A stretch of 64,000 nt of DNA from Nitrospirota bacterium (GCA_021810805.1 JAJZHW010000006.1:62001-126000), one strand, 5' to 3'. Shown: positions 8,703 through 17,662, counted from the stretch's first letter. Made by a program: numbers and translations. The notes: generated by a model from the letters alone, not told the origin.

Positions 8703-9301
8703 GGGGAAAAACCAGGAATTCCTCCTGACGCAAAGGAAAGCCGGCATTTTGGCCCCCCCCGGACCTCCATGAACGAGAGAGCTCTGGGCAGGAGCGTCCA
8801 CCTTGATGAGGGGCGCGGGGAGGCTCCCCCGTCCTTGTTGTTGCCGGTCGATCCTTTCGTCCGAAGACGCCAATGGCGGCATTTTTCACGGCACGAAAAT
8901 CGCCTATTCTTTATGAGCCACTGATCCTTCCGGAACGATGAGCCATTGACGAAACACAAGGGGATCCGTTATCTTTGAATCGGAAGGTGTTCGGGTCGCA
9001 GCGCCTGTGTCCCCGCATGGCCTTCCCTCCCGCAAGAGACGATGAAGTCTCCGTCCTTTGAAACATCTCCGATCCCGGCCCGGACCTGGAGGGCTTCCTC
9101 CGCACCGTTGCCGTTCGGCTTTCTTCCCCACATCAAAATGACGATGCCGTCTCAAACCAGGTCGCCCCACGCAAATCCTGGGCGGTGCCATCCCCGCCCC
9201 ATGTCCAACCCTTGTTCAAAATCCCTGAAGACAACGACGTCTTGACCCTCCCGCGCCTTCCGGGAACCGATCAAAAAAACATTCGAAAAGGAGAGACAGA
9301 A
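8703..9301. other. Intergenic region without a recognisable gene
   Basis: About 600 bases between the CDGSH promoter and the ferredoxin gene. Several open frames of 60-95 codons exist on both strands, but none has a convincing ribosome-binding site, a plausible amino-acid composition or a recognisable motif. A G+C-rich hairpin or a clear terminator is not evident. The ferredoxin promoter should lie in the last 200 bases, though I cannot point to a good -35/-10 pair. It could be a decayed gene, but no remnant is identifiable. Confidence 0.5.
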
Positions 9302-9607
9302 ATGCCACTCGTCACCATCATGCCCTCAGGAAAAACCAGAGATGCCGAAAGCGGAACAAGAATTCTCGATATCCTTATCGAGGCAGGAGAAAATATCGGC
9401 CACAAATGCGAGGGCAAAGCCTCCTGCGGAACCTGCCACATTTTTGTCACCGAAGGGAGAAAGACCCTTTCGAAAACGGAGCGGCTCGAAAATGAACGGC
9501 TCGATGCGGTGGTCGGGGTCGGATCCAAATCCCGTCTCGCCTGCCAGGCCAAGCTCGGAGCGGAGAATGTGACGGTCGAACTCTTAGGTTTCGCCTCCGG
9601 ACTCTGA
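9302..9607 (+). CDS. [2Fe-2S] ferredoxin, ISC/adrenodoxin type
   Basis: A 101-residue plant/adrenodoxin-fold ferredoxin. Cluster ligands are Cys36, Cys42, Cys45 (CEGKASCGTC, spacing C-x5-C-x2-C) and Cys81 (LACQAK), the spacing seen in Fdx-type rather than plant-type ferredoxins (C-x4-C). It would carry single electrons in the cytosol, for example to iron-sulfur assembly or a reductase; no isc genes are nearby to decide. The start at 9302 is preceded by GGAGAGACAGA, and the fold begins directly with PLVTIMPSG. A longer open frame from 9185 adds residues with no ferredoxin homology. Confidence 0.93.
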   Translation: MPLVTIMPSGKTRDAESGTRILDILIEAGENIGHKCEGKASCGTCHIFVTEGRKTLSKTERLENERLDAVVGVGSKSRLACQAKLGAENVTVELLGFASGL

Positions 9608-9911
9608 TCGACCCCCCCCCCAGAAAATGCCTTCCGAATCGCGACCGTCCGGCCCCGCCAAGAGCTTCCCCACCCGGCGGGGCCTCAAAAGAGGGCATTC
9701 TCCACCGACTCTGATGCCGCGATCGGGACCCAAGCCTTCTGATCTCGACCCCTCCAGATTGAACATTCGATACCGTTGGGCTCTGACTCGCGTTAAAAGC
9801 TCTCACCTCCGGGCGCCGCCATTGCCGGGATGGAGAGGAGTGTGCGGGGTTGTTTGCCCCGGAGACATCGTCAATCTTGAATCCCGACCGCCACTTCTTT
9901 AAACTTGGGGC
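9608..9911. other. Intergenic region with a C10 tract
   Basis: This 304-base gap between the ferredoxin and the XRE-cupin gene holds no convincing gene. Just after the ferredoxin stop is an uninterrupted run of ten cytosines (9612-9621). The regulator begins at 9912 after AT-richer sequence (tctttaaacttgggg), where its promoter and ribosome-binding site probably lie. No terminator hairpin with a T-run is visible. Confidence 0.5.
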
Positions 9912-10457
9912 ATGAAGCAGGTTAGCGAACGACTTCGCGAACTCAGAAAAATTCAGAATCTCTCCCTCCGGACCCTGGCCAAAAAGGCCGGAATTTCGGC
10001 ATCCTCCCTCTCCCTGATCGAGGCGGGCCAGGTCTCCCCCTCCATCGCGACCCTCGAGAAGGTCTGTGCCGCACTGGAGCTTCCCATCACCTCCCTCTTC
10101 GACGAGACCCCGGGAGAATCCGATCCTTTGGTGATGCCGGCCCGGAACAGGCGCCGCGTCTACAGCACCACCTCCCACGCCACCGTCGAACCCCTGGCCC
10201 GGGGCTTTGCCGCCAAGAAGATGCAGCCCCTCCTCATCACCCTCGATCCGGGCGGGGAGGTGGGGGAGCAACCCTATGCGGGAATCAAGGGAGAGGAGTT
10301 CGGGGTCGTCCTCTCCGGCACCACCCTTTTCGAACAGGGGGGAAAGGCCTATAATCTGGGACCTCTCGACGCGGTCTACTTCGATCCCCACCAACCCCAC
10401 AACTGGAAAAACCCCGGCACCGATCCCGCCACCATCCTGCTGGTCGTTTCGCTCTGA
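9912..10457 (+). CDS. XRE-family transcriptional regulator with C-terminal cupin domain
   Basis: A 181-residue two-domain regulator. Residues about 5-60 form an XRE/Cro helix-turn-helix (LRELRKIQNLSLRTLAKKAG, then SASSLSLIEAGQVSPSIATL), and residues about 105-181 form a small cupin barrel (EEFGVVLSG, DAVYFDPHQPHNWKNPG). Members of this architecture usually sense a small metabolite in the cupin and regulate its use; the ligand is not evident here. GGGG lies shortly before the ATG. Nearest neighbours are a ferredoxin and a convergent c-di-GMP gene, and neither suggests the regulon. Confidence 0.92.
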   Translation: MKQVSERLRELRKIQNLSLRTLAKKAGISASSLSLIEAGQVSPSIATLEKVCAALELPITSLFDETPGESDPLVMPARNRRRVYSTTSHATVEPLARGFAAKKMQPLLITLDPGGEVGEQPYAGIKGEEFGVVLSGTTLFEQGGKAYNLGPLDAVYFDPHQPHNWKNPGTDPATILLVVSL

Positions 10458-10532
10458 CCCTCTTCGCCTTGACCAAGATAGCCTTTCACGCCCCCCAGAC
10501 TCTTCCATATTGATGCGCTTCGGAGAACACCT

Positions 10533-12842
10533 TCAAGCTTCCCTCCACCTGTTTTTCGCGAGCCTTTCAAAAAACTCCCCTGGTGGCAAGGGAGGGCTGA
10601 CGAGATATCCCTGAATCCACTCGACCCCGAGATCGGCAAGGAAGGACCTCTCCTCCTCCCGCTCGACCCCTTCGGCGCAAAGCGTCAGGGAAAGGCGACG
10701 GGCCAGAAGGACCAGGGTTCGGACAATCTCCCCCTCTTCCGCCCGCTCGTCCACCCGGCTGACGAAGGAGCGGTCGATCTTGAGACAGCCGACGGGAAGG
10801 CGCGTCAGTCGGGCCAGGGAGGAGAGCCCCGTGCCAAAATCGTCGAGGGAGCTCCTCACTCCCCGCTCCCCGAGAGCGGCCAGGATCTTCCCGGCCTGGG
10901 ACGGATCCTGCATGGCCACGGTTTCTGTCAGCTCGATCGAGAGATCTCCTGAAGAGACTCCGCACCGGTCAATGATCCGGAGAAACCGCGTCAGAAAATC
11001 CGGACGGGAGATCTGCACCCCGGAGACGTTCACAGAGACGAATAGGGGCGTCTCGGATTCCTCTTCCCATCGCTTCCTTTCCCGGAGAGCCGTTTCGAGG
11101 ATCCACTCTCCCAAGGGAACGATCAGCCCGTCTTCCTCCAGGATCGGGACAAAAAAATCGGGAGGGACCCGCTCGCCCGTCTCCCGCTCCCACCGCAAAA
11201 GGGCCTCCGCCCCCACGACCCTCCCGCTGGCACAGTCGAGAATCGGCTGGTAAAAAAGCTGAAAGTCCCCGCGGTTCACGGCGCGGTGGAGCTCCTGGAT
11301 CATGGCATAGCGCTCCGACCTCTTTTGCTTCTCTCCGGGGTCAAAGAAGTGCGATCGCGATCTTCCCGATTCCTTTGCCTGGGTCAGCGCCGTATCGGCG
11401 TGCCCCACCATCTCAAGAGAATGGGCCTCCTCGGGGCCGCAGGAGGCGGCTCCGATCGAGGCCGTCAGGAGGTATTCCCGTCCATGGAGAACAAAGGGCC
11501 GGGCCACGGCGCCCAGGATGTCGTCGGCCGCCCGCCTCGAGGCCTCGGGATCCCACTCTCCCCGGAGAACGACGCCGAACTCGTCGCCGCCCATGCGCAC
11601 CACGAGATCTCCCTGTCTCACGGCCCCCTTAAGCCTTTGGGCGGTCTCCCGCAAGACATGATCGCCCCATTCATGGCCGAAGAGATCGTTCACCCGGGCA
11701 AAATGATCCAGATCGAGAAGTAAAAACAGGAGCCCTTCTCTCTCCTTCCTCCCCGCCCCCCTTTTCTCGAGACACCCATAGAGGGCCTGCCGGTCGGGAA
11801 GAGCCGTGAGTCCGTCCAATGAAACAATCTCAGGGCAGGACGAATCTCCCCCTTTCTCCAGGGCCAGGATCGGAGGGGCATCCGATCGCCTTCGTTTTCG
11901 TTTCTCTTCGTACATCCGGCTGTCGGCCAGACGAAGAATGCCGGCCATATCGAGCCCTGGCCCCGGGAAGAGCACCCTCCCCATGCTCGCCGAGATCTTG
12001 TAGGGCTTTCCCTCCAGAGAGGTGGGCGAACAGAGGGCGGTCTGAAGCCCCGCGAGAAAGATCTCCACGGGCCCGACGGAGTCCATGGAGGGAAGGATCG
12101 CGGCAAACTCGTCGCCGCCGAGCCGGGCCGCCAGGGAGCCGGGGGGGAGGGCCCGTTCAAGGCGCTCGGCAAAGAAGGTGAGAAGTCTATCCCCCTCTTC
12201 GTGGCCGAAGCGGTCGTTGACCTCCTTGAAGCCGTTCAAGTCGAGATAGACGACCGCCCCCGACTCCCCCCGAAAGAGGCGAAGCTCCAGCTCCTTCATG
12301 AAGGACAATCGGTTGGGGAGACCGGTGAGCGCATCGTGGTGAGCCATGAAGAAGAAGACCTCCTCCCGCCGGGAGGCCACTTTCCTGACGAGGCCTTGCC
12401 AGGTCCCGATCCCCAGATAGTCGTCCCCGTCGACGATGAGAAAGCCGTTGTCCCCCCTCTCGTCCGCGGGGGCTTCCCCCAGGATCTTTTCGATGGAGTC
12501 GAGGCTGCTTAAGGCCTGAAGGACGAGGGGAGAGGGATCCATGAACTCCGACACCGGCTTATGGCCAAAGAGCTCGTGGGAATACCGGTAAGAGAACCTC
12601 TCGACGAGCGCATTTTTGCTGAGAAGCCCCAAAGGGTAACGACCCCGAAGGATGGCCAGTCCCGGGAGGGAGGGGTCTGAGCCGAACATGCGGTAGACCC
12701 GCTCGAGGGGGGTGTGCTCCGGAACCCAAGCCGTGGTGACGATCAGCTCACGAACGGATCGGGGGGGGAGCCTCAGGCGAAAGGAGGGGGGAAGGATCGG
12801 GGGAGAAGACATCGAGGGGAGAGAACAAAGCGGGGCAGACAT
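10533..12842 (-). CDS. Tandem GGDEF-GGDEF-EAL protein with CBS-like N-terminal region
   Basis: A 769-residue soluble protein for c-di-GMP metabolism. Residues about 28-155 look like a CBS pair (LERVYRMF..LPGLAILRG and a second VSEFMDPSPLVLQ..GFLIVDGDDYLG half). The first GGDEF domain has HDALTGLPNR and RLGGDEF (motif at 242-246) without an I-site. The second has RMGGDEF (418-422) with RQGD nine residues ahead, an I-site. The EAL domain keeps EALLRW (546-548), VNVSG, IELTE, LDDFGTG, LKIDRSF, EGVE and QGY, so it is probably an active phosphodiesterase. There are no membrane segments. ATG 12842 is chosen over 12848 because GGAGG stands six bases before it but directly abuts the other. Convergent with the XRE-cupin gene. 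Confidence 0.93.
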   Translation of the reverse strand: MSAPLCSLPSMSSPPILPPSFRLRLPPRSVRELIVTTAWVPEHTPLERVYRMFGSDPSLPGLAILRGRYPLGLLSKNALVERFSYRYSHELFGHKPVSEFMDPSPLVLQALSSLDSIEKILGEAPADERGDNGFLIVDGDDYLGIGTWQGLVRKVASRREEVFFFMAHHDALTGLPNRLSFMKELELRLFRGESGAVVYLDLNGFKEVNDRFGHEEGDRLLTFFAERLERALPPGSLAARLGGDEFAAILPSMDSVGPVEIFLAGLQTALCSPTSLEGKPYKISASMGRVLFPGPGLDMAGILRLADSRMYEEKRKRRRSDAPPILALEKGGDSSCPEIVSLDGLTALPDRQALYGCLEKRGAGRKEREGLLFLLLDLDHFARVNDLFGHEWGDHVLRETAQRLKGAVRQGDLVVRMGGDEFGVVLRGEWDPEASRRAADDILGAVARPFVLHGREYLLTASIGAASCGPEEAHSLEMVGHADTALTQAKESGRSRSHFFDPGEKQKRSERYAMIQELHRAVNRGDFQLFYQPILDCASGRVVGAEALLRWERETGERVPPDFFVPILEEDGLIVPLGEWILETALRERKRWEEESETPLFVSVNVSGVQISRPDFLTRFLRIIDRCGVSSGDLSIELTETVAMQDPSQAGKILAALGERGVRSSLDDFGTGLSSLARLTRLPVGCLKIDRSFVSRVDERAEEGEIVRTLVLLARRLSLTLCAEGVEREEERSFLADLGVEWIQGYLVSPPLPPGEFFERLAKNRWREA

Positions 12843-13086
12843 GGCCATCCTCCAGGATCGTCACGATAACGCCGGAGATTCCGGCCGTCCCATGATGACC
12901 TCCCCTAAGGTCGGACAGATCAAGACAGTGTGACAATCCGGTAACATCCGGGCCGGGCCCGGAGGGGAAGTGTTTGAGGGCCAACCCCACTGTGATAAGC
13001 TCTATGCGGGAGAGGAACGCCGCTCCCCTTTCTCCCTGCGGATCCTTTTCACGGCAACGCGTCCCCCCCAGATTGCAGGAGGTCCC

Positions 13087-13443
13087 ATGTCCGACCACCT
13101 TCACGAAGTCGATCTTCTCATCGAAAACCTCAGAAAAAGCTACCCGAGCGAGACAAACTCCTTTCTGGCCTTCAAGGCCAAGGCCGAGGCCGGCCCCGCC
13201 CTCTCCCGGAGGGAAAAGGAGCTCATCAATGTGGGCCTGTCGGTGGCCGCCCAGTGCAGCTGGTGCATCTCCCTTCACGTGAAGGGAGCCCTGGAGGCCG
13301 GGGCCACCCGGGACGAGATCATGGAGGCGGGATTCATGGCCGTCGTCATGCATGGAGGGCCCGCCCTCATGTACCTCATCGAGGTCACCCGGGAGCTCGA
13401 CTCCTCCCTGCCAGGAACATCCCCGGCCAAGGGACAGCCCTGA
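13087..13443 (+). CDS. AhpD-like carboxymuconolactone decarboxylase family protein
   Basis: A 118-residue single-domain member of the CMD/AhpD family. The conserved active-site pattern is Cys57-x2-Cys60-x3-His64 (CSWCISLHVKGA), followed by GATRDEIMEAGF, as in AhpD-type disulfide reductants. In mycobacteria AhpD takes electrons from lipoylated E2 and E3; that makes its position before pyruvate dehydrogenase genes suggestive. AGGAGG lies four bases before the ATG. Its stop and the next start share one base (TGATG), so translation is coupled with the E1 gene. Upstream in-frame starts exist but lack family similarity. Confidence 0.9.
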   Translation: MSDHLHEVDLLIENLRKSYPSETNSFLAFKAKAEAGPALSRREKELINVGLSVAAQCSWCISLHVKGALEAGATRDEIMEAGFMAVVMHGGPALMYLIEVTRELDSSLPGTSPAKGQP

Positions 13444-15461
13444 TGGACCGAACCCTTCTCCGCACCCTCCTGGCGGATATGGTCCTGGCCCGCGCCTTCG
13501 AGGAGCGGGCCGCCGCGGAATATGCCCAGGGGAAGATCGGGGGATTCCTTCACCTCTATCCCGGAGAGGAGGCCATCGCCACCGGGGTCATCCGGGCGGC
13601 GGAGCCGGGAGACTACCTCGTCACCACCTACCGGGAGCACGTCCATGCCCTGGTCCGGGGGGTCCCCCCCGACCGGATCATGGCAGAGCTTTTCGGCAAG
13701 GCCACCGGGAGCAGTCAGGGGATGGGGGGCTCCATGCACATCTTCGACCGGGAGCGCCGATTTATGGGGGGGTACGGGATTGTGGGCGAGACATTCCCGG
13801 TGGCCATCGGACTCGCCTACGCCATTGCCTCCCGTCGACTGCCCGAGGCAGTGATCTGCTTTTTCGGAGACGGAGCAGTCAACCAGGGGACCTTCCACGA
13901 ATCCCTGAACATGGCGGCCCTCTGGAACCTTCCCGTCCTCTTCGTCTGCGAAAACAACCTCTACCAGATCGGAACGGAGATTCGTCGGCATTCTGCGGTC
14001 ACGGATGTTTACCGTCGAAGCTCCGCCTACCACATTCCCGGCCATCAGGTGGACGGCATGGATGTTCTGGCCGTTCACTCCGCGGCGGAAGAGGCTCTTG
14101 CCACAATTCGCTCCGGAGGGGGGCCCATCCTTCTGGAATGCCTCGCTTACCGCTATCGGGGCCACTCCATGGCCGACCCCGGAACCTATCGCCCGGCCCA
14201 GGAGATCGCCGCCTGGCGCGCTCGGGACCCCTTGGCCCCCCTCCTTAGACCCTCTTCGGGGGAGGCCGCCACAGATTCCCTGGCTCGCTTCAGTGCCCAC
14301 TGTCTCGAGTGCGGGGCCGTGGCAGAGGACTCCATCCGGGCCATCCATGACGAGGTCAAGGGGAAGGTCGACGCGGCCGTGGCCTTTGCCGAGGCAAGCC
14401 CCGAGCCCACTATGGACCGGCTCCAGGAAATTTCCTCCCTCCTCCCCCCTCCCCTGCCACAAGGCTCCGCCCCCGGAGATGCCTCCCCCCCGCTCATGAC
14501 CTGGCAGGCCATCAACCGGGCCCTCGACGAAGAAATGGCGGGAGACGACAGTATCTTCGTCATGGGAGAGGACGTGGCCCTCTTCGGGGGAACCTACCGC
14601 ACCACGGAGGGCCTTCTGGCCAAGTACGGAGAGTGGCGGGTCCGGGACACGCCCATCTCCGAAAACAGCTTTACGGGGCTGGGAGTGGGCGCCGCCATGG
14701 CCGGCATGAGGCCGGTGGTGGAGATCATGACCGTGAACTTTGCCTTCATGGCCTTCGATGCCCTGATCAACCTGGCCCCCAAGATCCGTCTGATGTCGGG
14801 GGGACAGATCCCGGTGCCGCTGGTGGTCCGGATGCCGGGAGGGGTCGCCCACCAGCTGGGGGCCCAGCACTCCCAGAGAATCGATGCCTTGCTCATGAAT
14901 GTCCCCGGGCTCCGCATTGTCGCCCCCTCCACCCCCCAGGATGCCTACAGCCAGCTTCGGATGGCCATTCGATCCGACGACCCGGTCATTGTCCTGGAGC
15001 ACGAACGCCTCTACTTCGAAAGCGGCCCGCTCGATGCCACACGTCTTCCGCCGATGGACAAGGCGTTAGTCCGCCGACCGGGGCGCGACATTACGGTCGT
15101 GGCCTGGTCGCGAATGTCGGGACTCGCCCTTGAGGCGGCTGAGACGCTGGCAAAGGATGGGGTTTCGGTGGAGGTGATCGACCTTCGCAGCCTGGCCCCG
15201 ATCGACTGGGAAACCCTCGTGGTCTCGGTGGAGAAGACCCATCGGGCCCTGGTGGTGGAGGAAAACTGCCTGATTGCCGGGGCCGGTGCGGAAATTGCCG
15301 CCACGCTCTCGGAGCGCTGCTTCCCCCTTCTCGACGCCCCCGTGCGCCGCCTGGGAGGGCTCTTTGTCTCGACGCCCTTTAACCGAACACTTGAGGATCA
15401 GACCATTCCCGACACGGCGGCCATCGCGGAGCTTCTCCGGAAGATGGCCGCAGGATCCTGA
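13443..15461 (+). CDS. Pyruvate (2-oxoacid) dehydrogenase E1, fused alpha and beta subunits
   Basis: A 672-residue fusion of the thiamine-diphosphate E1 alpha and beta chains. Residues 1 to about 330 are E1 alpha, with KIGGFLHLYPGEEA, YREHVHALVRG and the ThDP/Mg motif GDGAVNQGT at 142-150 ending in NN at 171-172. A proline-rich linker (about 333-350) joins E1 beta, which begins MTWQAINRALDEEM and includes FVMGEDVALFGG (Glu about 376), GQIPVPLVVRMPGG, HSQRID and VIVLEHERLY. All expected domains are complete. E1 decarboxylates pyruvate and acetylates the E2 lipoyl group. It lies directly after the AhpD-like gene (one-base overlap) and 48 bases before E2. The substrate is assumed to be pyruvate because of the neighbouring phosphotransacylase. 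Confidence 0.93.
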   Translation: MDRTLLRTLLADMVLARAFEERAAAEYAQGKIGGFLHLYPGEEAIATGVIRAAEPGDYLVTTYREHVHALVRGVPPDRIMAELFGKATGSSQGMGGSMHIFDRERRFMGGYGIVGETFPVAIGLAYAIASRRLPEAVICFFGDGAVNQGTFHESLNMAALWNLPVLFVCENNLYQIGTEIRRHSAVTDVYRRSSAYHIPGHQVDGMDVLAVHSAAEEALATIRSGGGPILLECLAYRYRGHSMADPGTYRPAQEIAAWRARDPLAPLLRPSSGEAATDSLARFSAHCLECGAVAEDSIRAIHDEVKGKVDAAVAFAEASPEPTMDRLQEISSLLPPPLPQGSAPGDASPPLMTWQAINRALDEEMAGDDSIFVMGEDVALFGGTYRTTEGLLAKYGEWRVRDTPISENSFTGLGVGAAMAGMRPVVEIMTVNFAFMAFDALINLAPKIRLMSGGQIPVPLVVRMPGGVAHQLGAQHSQRIDALLMNVPGLRIVAPSTPQDAYSQLRMAIRSDDPVIVLEHERLYFESGPLDATRLPPMDKALVRRPGRDITVVAWSRMSGLALEAAETLAKDGVSVEVIDLRSLAPIDWETLVVSVEKTHRALVVEENCLIAGAGAEIAATLSERCFPLLDAPVRRLGGLFVSTPFNRTLEDQTIPDTAAIAELLRKMAAGS

Positions 15462-15509
15462 TCTTTCAGGGCTGATCCTGCTGTCCCTGCCAACGAGGAG
15501 CCGTTTTCA

Positions 15510-16703
15510 ATGAAGACCCCGATCCCCCTTCCCGTCCTCTCCGACACCATGAAAACGGGCCGTCTCACCGGCTGGCTCAAGCAGCCGGGAGACCTCGTCA
15601 GGGCAGGAGAGCCGCTGGCAACGATGGAGTCCGACAAGGCGGTCATGGATGTCGAGGCCTTCTCCGACGGATTTCTCGGAGGACCTCTCGCCCTTCCGGG
15701 AACGGAGATCCCGGTGGGAGCAACGATCGGCTATCTCTGCTCCTCCCGGGAGGAGTGCGGGGAGGGGCAGGACAATCCCTCCCCCGCCCCCCGCACAGAC
15801 TCTCCCCCGGTCCGCCCCTCGTCCCCCGTGGCCCCTTCCGCACCCCTCGTCGCTTCCCCGCCCGCCTCAGCGGGCCCAGGAGCCGGGGAGCCGCTTCTCC
15901 CCCCTGGCGGTGGCCAAGGGCGGGCCACCCCCTATGCCCGGGGGCTGGCCTCCGATCTCCAGATTCCTCTCGACACCCTGGCACCGGGAGCCGATGGACT
16001 GATCCATGCCCGACAGGTCCTCGAAGCCGCCCTGGGCCGACAGGACCCGGACCTCTCGCATGCTCCCCCCTCCCGACTTCGTCCCCCCACCGCCATGGAA
16101 AGTGCCGTGGCCCGCAACATGCTGGAGACACGAGGGACTCCGCTCTTCCACCTCACATCCCGATTCTCCCTCGAGCCCCTGACTCTGGCCGCCAAATCCC
16201 GGGAGATCTCCCTCACCCTGGCCCTTGTCCGCGCCTCGGCCCTGGCCGTCGCCCAGTTCCCCCGGGTCAACAGCCTCTGGACCCGACAGGGCCTTCTGGA
16301 GAGGGAGCGCATCGATGTGGGCGTAGCCGTGGACACGGGGGAGGGGCTGGTGACCCCCATCCTCCGGGATGCGGGGGCTCGCCCCATGGACGAGCTCAGG
16401 GAAGACTGGAGAATCCTGAAGCAAAAGGCCGTCCTTGGGAGGCTCACCCCGGAGGACTACTCCGGAGGAACCTTTTATCTCTCCAACCTGGGAACCCATC
16501 CGGAGGTTCTCTCCTTCGACGCCATCCTCCCCCCCACCGCCTCCGCGATTCTGGCGGTGGCCGCCCCCGCCGAGGGGGGAACGGTTCACATGACCCTCGC
16601 CTGCGACCACCGGACCCTTTACGGGGCCCATGCCGCCCGGTTCATGGGAGCCCTGGGGAAGCTGTTGGAGGCCCCCGAGACATGGATGGGAGAGCGGCCA
16701 TGA
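15510..16703 (+). CDS. pdhC: Dihydrolipoamide acyltransferase (E2), active-site variant
   Basis: A 397-residue E2. The N-terminal lipoyl domain carries the lipoylation lysine at Lys43 (MESDKAVMDVEAF). A Pro/Ala-rich linker (about 85-130) follows, then an E3/E1-binding domain (TPYARGLASDLQIPLDTLAPG, about 140-175, quoted as two overlapping motifs) and the catalytic acyltransferase domain. The catalytic signature, normally HxxxDG, reads HRTLYG here: His367 is kept but the Asp is Tyr371. The rest of the block (DHRTLYGAHAARFMGAL) aligns well, so this is a real substitution rather than a frame error. No E3 gene is nearby. The stop overlaps the next start as ATGA. Confidence 0.92.
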   Translation: MKTPIPLPVLSDTMKTGRLTGWLKQPGDLVRAGEPLATMESDKAVMDVEAFSDGFLGGPLALPGTEIPVGATIGYLCSSREECGEGQDNPSPAPRTDSPPVRPSSPVAPSAPLVASPPASAGPGAGEPLLPPGGGQGRATPYARGLASDLQIPLDTLAPGADGLIHARQVLEAALGRQDPDLSHAPPSRLRPPTAMESAVARNMLETRGTPLFHLTSRFSLEPLTLAAKSREISLTLALVRASALAVAQFPRVNSLWTRQGLLERERIDVGVAVDTGEGLVTPILRDAGARPMDELREDWRILKQKAVLGRLTPEDYSGGTFYLSNLGTHPEVLSFDAILPPTASAILAVAAPAEGGTVHMTLACDHRTLYGAHAARFMGALGKLLEAPETWMGERP

Positions 16704-17662
16704 TCCCTTGCAACCTCGAGCCTTTTCTGGAACAGGCGAGAAAGCGCCCGCCGCTCACAGTGGCCGTTGTGGACGCCGCGGACGACAGCGTCCTCGAGAG
16801 CGTCCGTCTTCTGGTCGAGGAACGGCTGATGGCCCCCATTCTGATCGGCGACGAGAAGAAAATCCGGGCGATGCTGGCGACAAAAGGGATCCGGGGGAAG
16901 ATTCCCCTCGTCAATGCCGCCTCCGAGGAGGAGGGCGCCAGGGAAGGTGCGCGCCTTGTGGAGGAGGGGAAGGCCCAGATTCTCATGAAGGGCCATATCC
17001 ACAGCGATGTCTTCCTGCATCCGATCCTCGAGCGCCTTCGAACGGGCCATCGCCTCTCCCACGTCTTCGTGGCCGAGCTCAAGAACTACAAAAAGCTTCT
17101 CTTCATCACCGATGCCGCCATCAATATCGCCCCCGACCTCGCCACAAAGGCGGCGATTCTTCAAAACGCCATCGACATGTTCCTCTTTTTGGGGGGAACG
17201 GCCCCCCATGCCGCCATTCTGTCGGCGGTGGAGCTCGTCACCCCCGCCATCGTCTCCACCGTGGAGGCCGCCGCCCTCTCCAAGATGGCGGACCGGGGGC
17301 AAATACGGGGAGCCACCGTGGACGGCCCCCTGGCCTTCGACAACGCCATTTCGCTGGAAGCCGCCCGATCGAAGGGGATCAGGAGCCCCGTCTCGGGAGA
17401 GGCCGACATCCTTCTGGTCCCCGACATGGTCTCAGGGAACATCCTGGCCAAGGATCTGGAGTACCTGGCCGGAGCCACCCTGGCGGGGGTCGTTCTGGGA
17501 GCCCGGGTCCCCATCATCCTCACCTCCCGGAGCGATCCCCCCCGCTCCCGCCTCCTCTCTGCGGCCCTGGCCTCCCTTCTTTGGGCCGGAGAACCCGGAA
17601 AAAAGACCTCCCCCCGGAGGACTCCCGCCCGCGCCTTTGCGCGGGGGACCAAACGTACATGA
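16700..17662 (+). CDS. Phosphate acetyl/butyryltransferase family enzyme
   Basis: A 320-residue member of the PTA_PTB family, which transfers acyl groups between coenzyme A and phosphate. Family features include ADDSVLESVRLLVEERL, ILMKGHIHSDVFL, RLSHVFVAEL, LFITDAAINIAPDL and a glycine-rich VDGPLAFDNAIS, closer in layout to phosphate butyryltransferase and short Pta enzymes than to the long E. coli Pta. The ATG overlaps the E2 stop (ATGA). With E1/E2 it would turn pyruvate-derived acetyl-CoA into acetyl phosphate; the acyl specificity is inferred from this context. An acetate/butyrate kinase gene is not in the window. The C-terminus is basic and proline-rich. Confidence 0.88.
   Translation: MIPCNLEPFLEQARKRPPLTVAVVDAADDSVLESVRLLVEERLMAPILIGDEKKIRAMLATKGIRGKIPLVNAASEEEGAREGARLVEEGKAQILMKGHIHSDVFLHPILERLRTGHRLSHVFVAELKNYKKLLFITDAAINIAPDLATKAAILQNAIDMFLFLGGTAPHAAILSAVELVTPAIVSTVEAAALSKMADRGQIRGATVDGPLAFDNAISLEAARSKGIRSPVSGEADILLVPDMVSGNILAKDLEYLAGATLAGVVLGARVPIILTSRSDPPRSRLLSAALASLLWAGEPGKKTSPRRTPARAFARGTKRT

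Noticed and set aside
8904-9245. Open frames of 60-95 codons in the gap before the ferredoxin gene
   Set aside because: No ribosome-binding site, no family similarity that I can see, and both strands are open over the same bases.
13275-15002. A 575-codon open frame on the minus strand
   Set aside because: It is antisense to the AhpD-like and E1 genes, which show clear families and catalytic motifs; the antisense product has biased composition and no motif.
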